A DNA stretch of 16,473 bases from Desulfobacterales bacterium CG23_combo_of_CG06-09_8_20_14_all_52_9 (GTDB lineage Bacteria > Desulfobacterota > Desulfobacteria > Desulfobacterales > UBA2156), in contig PCSF01000046.1 in the NCBI GenBank assembly GCA_002771315.1, forward strand, positions 1,145 through 17,617, written 5' to 3'. Position 1 is the stretch's first letter, and the number at the start of each line of letters is the position of its first letter. Below the pieces are notes generated by a model that saw only the letters and a program-made list of their open reading frames with translations, did not search any database and was not told the origin of the DNA. Both the position numbers and the translations under genes were made by a program. Shown here in pieces: positions 13,619-16,473 of this stretch.

Positions 13619-15016
13619 TTAAAGAACCAGATCATGGCTCACCACTGAGCCTGTTTTTACGGTGGTCTGCCCGGATTTACGATTTTCAATCACCACACCG
13701 CCTACGATTTTAACATTTGCTTCAAATCGCACATCCCCCCGGATCGTGAGCGATTCGCATTCTAATAAGGAAGGGATCCCGCTTTCAAAACGGGACTCAA
13801 AACCATCGATCTTTCCGTAATATCGTGGGTCCAGAGCGATCGTAATCCTATCCGTTTTACAGTCGGGATTGGACACAATCCGGGCATCTTCCGTAAGGAG
13901 GTAACGATCGGATCGGACAAGGAGAAGATCGCCGCATTTTTTCACTGGAACCATACGGGATTTTTGCACCAAAACGGCAGTAGCCCCCTTAAAGATAGAA
14001 ACCGCGGCTCCCATGGCGCTTTCGATCTGAAATACCCGGGGACTGTCAGGATCTCTGGGGTCGAGCGTCTTTTCGTTCAGTATAAGCGGAAGGGATAAGA
14101 CCGCTGCTTGTTGCATAAATCTATTTAAGAATGGAAGGTTCACCCAAATGTTGTTCGTATTGAAATAGCGGTAATATTGGATGTCCTGGAAGGCCGTCAA
14201 CTCTTCTTCAGGGCACTGTGCTGCCTCCCTGAGGATGAATTGACCATCTTTTTTTCGAATGGCAAGATGCCCCCCTTTGATATCCGAAGGCGTTCTTTCA
14301 GCCACCTCCATCATGAAAGGGAAGCCATTTTCAGCGAAATATCCGAGCAGCGATGCGTCGAGAACAGCCCCCAGATTGTCTGAATTCGAGATAAAGGCAT
14401 ATTCGATGCCGTTTTTTAACAGCTCATCGAGGGATCCCGAAGCCCAAAGGGCCGTATAGACATTTCCGTGTCCCGGGGGATTCCATTCCAGGGCTGAATT
14501 TTTTGGCCACGATACCGGCCCCAGGGTTTCCTTGAGGATTTTCGGGAAATGGTGCTGGAGAAAAATCAGCGGACAAACAGCAGTACGCATCGCCGAGATC
14601 GCCTCCCGGGTTTCCCGATCGGTGCTGAAGGAGTTCATCAGGGCCAGGCGGACGTTTTGCTGTTCGACCTGTTTAAAAATGATCTCGAGAAACGACTTGC
14701 CGTTTTTGACCCACAGCAGGGACTTGGTGGTGGAAAGCCCCATGCTGGTCCCCAGGCCCCCATTTAAAACGATGCGCACTACCTTGGAAAAAGCCTTTTT
14801 CCCGGATGAAGCAAGAGCGGAGAGGTTTTTGGCCTCATTAATTTCGGGCGGCTGGACAGGTCGGATCTCGGCGTCGCGGATCAGTCCGGTTTCACCGGAG
14901 ACGACCTGTTTATAATACTGGGAAAACGTGTTAATGGCGATCTGTGGAAATCCTTCGACCCGCATCTTTTCAGCCAGAACCGGCAAATACGTAAGGCAGG
15001 CGTCGGGGCTTGCCAT
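13619..15016 (-). CDS. UTP-glucose-1-phosphate uridylyltransferase, eukaryotic-type UDPGP family
   Basis: A 465-residue enzyme of the UDPGP family that makes UDP-glucose (or a related UDP-sugar) from UTP and a sugar 1-phosphate in the cytoplasm, for glycan and envelope synthesis. The nucleotide-binding loop is IVLNGGLGTSMGLSTTKSLL (residues 82-101, with Lys98). The sugar/uridine site has WNPPGHGNVYTAL (178-190) and FISNSDNLGA (208-217). The C-terminal part (VKIVGGVVIENR) is a short left-handed beta-helix. This is the eukaryote-like fold, unrelated in sequence to bacterial GalU. ATG 15016 is used; its Shine-Dalgarno is weak and the ilvE stop is 15 bp upstream, so translation may depend on the operon. 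UDP-N-acetylglucosamine pyrophosphorylase is less likely given the GTSMGL loop. Confidence 0.9.
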   Translation of the reverse strand: MASPDACLTYLPVLAEKMRVEGFPQIAINTFSQYYKQVVSGETGLIRDAEIRPVQPPEINEAKNLSALASSGKKAFSKVVRIVLNGGLGTSMGLSTTKSLLWVKNGKSFLEIIFKQVEQQNVRLALMNSFSTDRETREAISAMRTAVCPLIFLQHHFPKILKETLGPVSWPKNSALEWNPPGHGNVYTALWASGSLDELLKNGIEYAFISNSDNLGAVLDASLLGYFAENGFPFMMEVAERTPSDIKGGHLAIRKKDGQFILREAAQCPEEELTAFQDIQYYRYFNTNNIWVNLPFLNRFMQQAAVLSLPLILNEKTLDPRDPDSPRVFQIESAMGAAVSIFKGATAVLVQKSRMVPVKKCGDLLLVRSDRYLLTEDARIVSNPDCKTDRITIALDPRYYGKIDGFESRFESGIPSLLECESLTIRGDVRFEANVKIVGGVVIENRKSGQTTVKTGSVVSHDLVL

Positions 15017-15031
15017 GCTACGGAGTCCCTT

Positions 15032-16099
15032 TCATCCGATGATCGGTTCGATCCATCCTTTTGGGCCTTCTTTCCGTCCGTATTGGATATCGGTCAATGC
15101 CTGATAGAGTCTACGGGCCACAGGGCCGACTTTGCCTTCACCGACGGTGATGGTCGTTTTACCGTACCGGAGTTCTCCTACCGGAGAGATGACCGCCGCC
15201 GTCCCGGATCCAAAGATTTCCGCAAGGTCCCCGGAAGCATGGCTTGCCAGGAGTTCGTCGATGGAGATTTTGCGTTCCTCGACGGGCAGGTTCCACATCT
15301 TGGCCAGGTGAATCACAGAGTCTCGGGTAATTCCGGGGAGGATGCTTCCGGAAAGGGCGGGGGTGACGACCTTTCCGCCCATGACAATGAAGATGTTCAT
15401 GGCGCCGACCTCTTCGAGATATTTTCGTTCGATGCCATCGAGCCACAGGACCTGTGTATATCCCGCCTGATGGGCTTCATGGCCGGCAAGGAGGCTGGCC
15501 GCATAGTTTCCGATGGTCTTGGCCTCACCGACACCCCCGGGGACGGCACGCACGTGGTCAGGGGTGACCCAAATTTTTACCGGATTGAATCCTTCCACAT
15601 AATATGCACCCACCGGAGACAAGATGATAAAAAACCGGTAGGTGTGGGATGCCCGGACGCCTAAAAACGGGTCCGAAGCATAGATCGTGGGTCGGATATA
15701 AAGGGAGGTTTCCGGTTTTTTGGGTACCCAATCCTTCTCTAATATCAAAAGCTCTTTGAGGGCGTTCAAGACGAACGCTTCGTCGATGAGGGGAATGCAC
15801 AGCAATTGTGCCGAACGATTGAGTCGTTTGAAATTTTCCCCAGGCCGGAACATCTGGATCTTTCCGGAGTCCGTCCGATAGGCTTTGAGCCCTTCGAAAA
15901 TACCCTGACCGTAATGCAGCACCATCGTTGCCGGATCCATGGCGAGGGGGCCGTAGGGTTCGATGCGGGGTGTATGCCACCCTTTATCCGGATGGTAGTC
16001 CATCACGAACATATGGTCCGTGAAATGGATTCCGAACCCCAGCCTGGATTCATCCGGATGGGTTTTCGGTTGTTGGGTCTTGTTGATGATGATCTGCAT
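15032..16099 (-). CDS. ilvE: Branched-chain amino acid aminotransferase
   Basis: A 355-residue fold-type IV PLP enzyme that interconverts leucine, isoleucine and valine with their 2-oxo acids. Lys194 in GEAKTIGNYAAS is the PLP lysine. Other family blocks are LHYGQGIFEGLKAYR (61-75), RPGENFKRLNRSA, SLYIRPTIYASDPFLGV, EVGAMNIF and GSILPGITRDSVI. The length and motifs fit the larger BCAT class (as in Bacillus and eukaryotes) rather than the ~310-residue E. coli IlvE. An upstream in-frame ATG would add 39 residues of unlikely sequence; GGAGG four bases before ATG 16099 settles the start. It lies 13 bp downstream of the DUF296 gene and 15 bp upstream of the pyrophosphorylase, in a tight minus-strand operon. 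Confidence 0.96.
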   Translation of the reverse strand: MQIIINKTQQPKTHPDESRLGFGIHFTDHMFVMDYHPDKGWHTPRIEPYGPLAMDPATMVLHYGQGIFEGLKAYRTDSGKIQMFRPGENFKRLNRSAQLLCIPLIDEAFVLNALKELLILEKDWVPKKPETSLYIRPTIYASDPFLGVRASHTYRFFIILSPVGAYYVEGFNPVKIWVTPDHVRAVPGGVGEAKTIGNYAASLLAGHEAHQAGYTQVLWLDGIERKYLEEVGAMNIFIVMGGKVVTPALSGSILPGITRDSVIHLAKMWNLPVEERKISIDELLASHASGDLAEIFGSGTAAVISPVGELRYGKTTITVGEGKVGPVARRLYQALTDIQYGRKEGPKGWIEPIIG

Positions 16100-16103
16100 G
16101 TTG

Positions 16104-16110
16104 CCTCCTT
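16104..16110 (-). promoter_or_regulatory. Ribosome binding site that decides the ilvE start
   Basis: AAGGAGG on the minus strand, four bases upstream of ATG 16099, rules out the longer ORF that begins at 16216 inside the preceding gene. Confidence 0.85.
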
Positions 16111-16112
16111 TG

Positions 16113-16473
16113 TCAGGTAGAGCGAAACGATGTGTCAAGTTTATTGAACGGCCACAGGAAAAGGCCGCTGGATTCGTCGTATTGTCTTTCCAAGGGGGAT
16201 CCCTCGATTTCCTCAAGATTCAGTTCCCCGTAAAACAAAAGCGTATCGGAAAAAAGGTGTCCGCCCAATACCAGGTTCTTTTCATCCGCCAGCATGATCT
16301 TGGCATGGGCAACCGGGTTTCCGTCTTTTGTGGAGATGTTTCCCAAGCAGCTGATAATTTCAAAAGGGCTTTCTTCTTTTCGGGTGACATAAACCTGCTG
16401 CTTCTGATCGAAAACGCCCAGTGTTGCCGAACGAACTGCTCCGATGACGCAAAAGACCGCTATCTGAACAGCA
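16113..16473 (-). CDS. PPC/DUF296-domain protein, C-terminal part (cut by window edge)
   Basis: The open frame runs from the right edge to a TGA at 16113-16115, about 119 visible residues. The phrases CVIGAVRSATLGVFDQ, PFEIISCLGNIS, GNPVAHAKIMLAD and NLVLGGHLFSDTLLFYGEL are typical of the PPC (DUF296) domain, a small trimeric fold found in plant AT-hook proteins and stand-alone in bacteria, with a conserved HAH-like histidine motif, here as AHA. The bacterial role is not established. The N-terminus with its own start lies outside the window; an internal TTG at 16346 is not the real start. It is 13 bp upstream of ilvE, so the two are probably co-transcribed. Confidence 0.82.
   Translation of the reverse strand, partial: AVQIAVFCVIGAVRSATLGVFDQKQQVYVTRKEESPFEIISCLGNISTKDGNPVAHAKIMLADEKNLVLGGHLFSDTLLFYGELNLEEIEGSPLERQYDESSGLFLWPFNKLDTSFRST

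Noticed and set aside
15032..16216. A longer ilvE start giving 394 residues
   Set aside because: The extra 39 residues overlap the DUF296 coding region and lack family similarity; the strong Shine-Dalgarno at 16104-16110 marks the ATG at 16099.

Overview
The window looks like a chromosomal segment of a Gram-negative bacterium, most likely Desulfobacterota (the former Deltaproteobacteria, sulfate-reducer-like). The clues are a TIGR03960-type B12/radical SAM protein, an archaeal-type thymidylate synthase, an endonuclease Q-like repair nuclease, a DUF4124-lytic transglycosylase, a eukaryotic-type UDP-glucose pyrophosphorylase and a long proteobacterial-type GyrB. The lineage is inferred from gene content only. 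Most of the segment is ordinary housekeeping DNA with good Shine-Dalgarno sites.

Layout. 1-407 (-) is the N-terminal part of the TIGR03960-like radical SAM protein, cut by the window edge. It diverges from a periplasmic Deg/HtrA protease (479-1900, +). Behind the protease lies a gene-free stretch (1901-2219) filled by a ~200-bp imperfect palindrome that looks like a small non-autonomous mobile element. Next come a secreted Trp/Gly/Pro-repeat protein (2220-2615, +) and, convergent to it, a CsgG-family periplasmic or outer-membrane protein (2648-3565, -) with a strong sigma70-like promoter.

From 10164 down to 3721 everything is on the minus strand: dnaN, gyrB (translationally coupled, TGATG), a thymidylate synthase, a possible 30-codon small ORF, and a 630-aa radical SAM enzyme resembling RiPP maturation radical SAM protein 1 but with a stretched cluster motif (C-X15-C-X2-C). 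Neither dnaA nor recF is present. The AT-rich 450-bp region upstream of dnaN holds at most one near-DnaA box and a directly repeated promoter-like motif.

On the plus strand at 10617-11942 is an EndoQ-like PHP-domain endonuclease for deaminated DNA. It is followed by the decayed C-terminal third of a UvrD-type helicase (motifs V and VI only, with a frameshift). Then come cutA and an overlapping lytic transglycosylase gene (12723-13600, +). On the minus strand, a likely operon runs from the right edge: a PPC/DUF296 protein (partial), ilvE and a UDP-glucose pyrophosphorylase.

Points most worth a second look: the radical SAM enzyme with its atypical cluster loop and adjacent small ORF; the broken EndoQ-helicase pair with an inverted repeat at its junction; the palindromic element behind the protease; and the repeated promoter motif upstream of the EndoQ gene. 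No CRISPR array, tRNA, rRNA or complete insertion sequence was seen.
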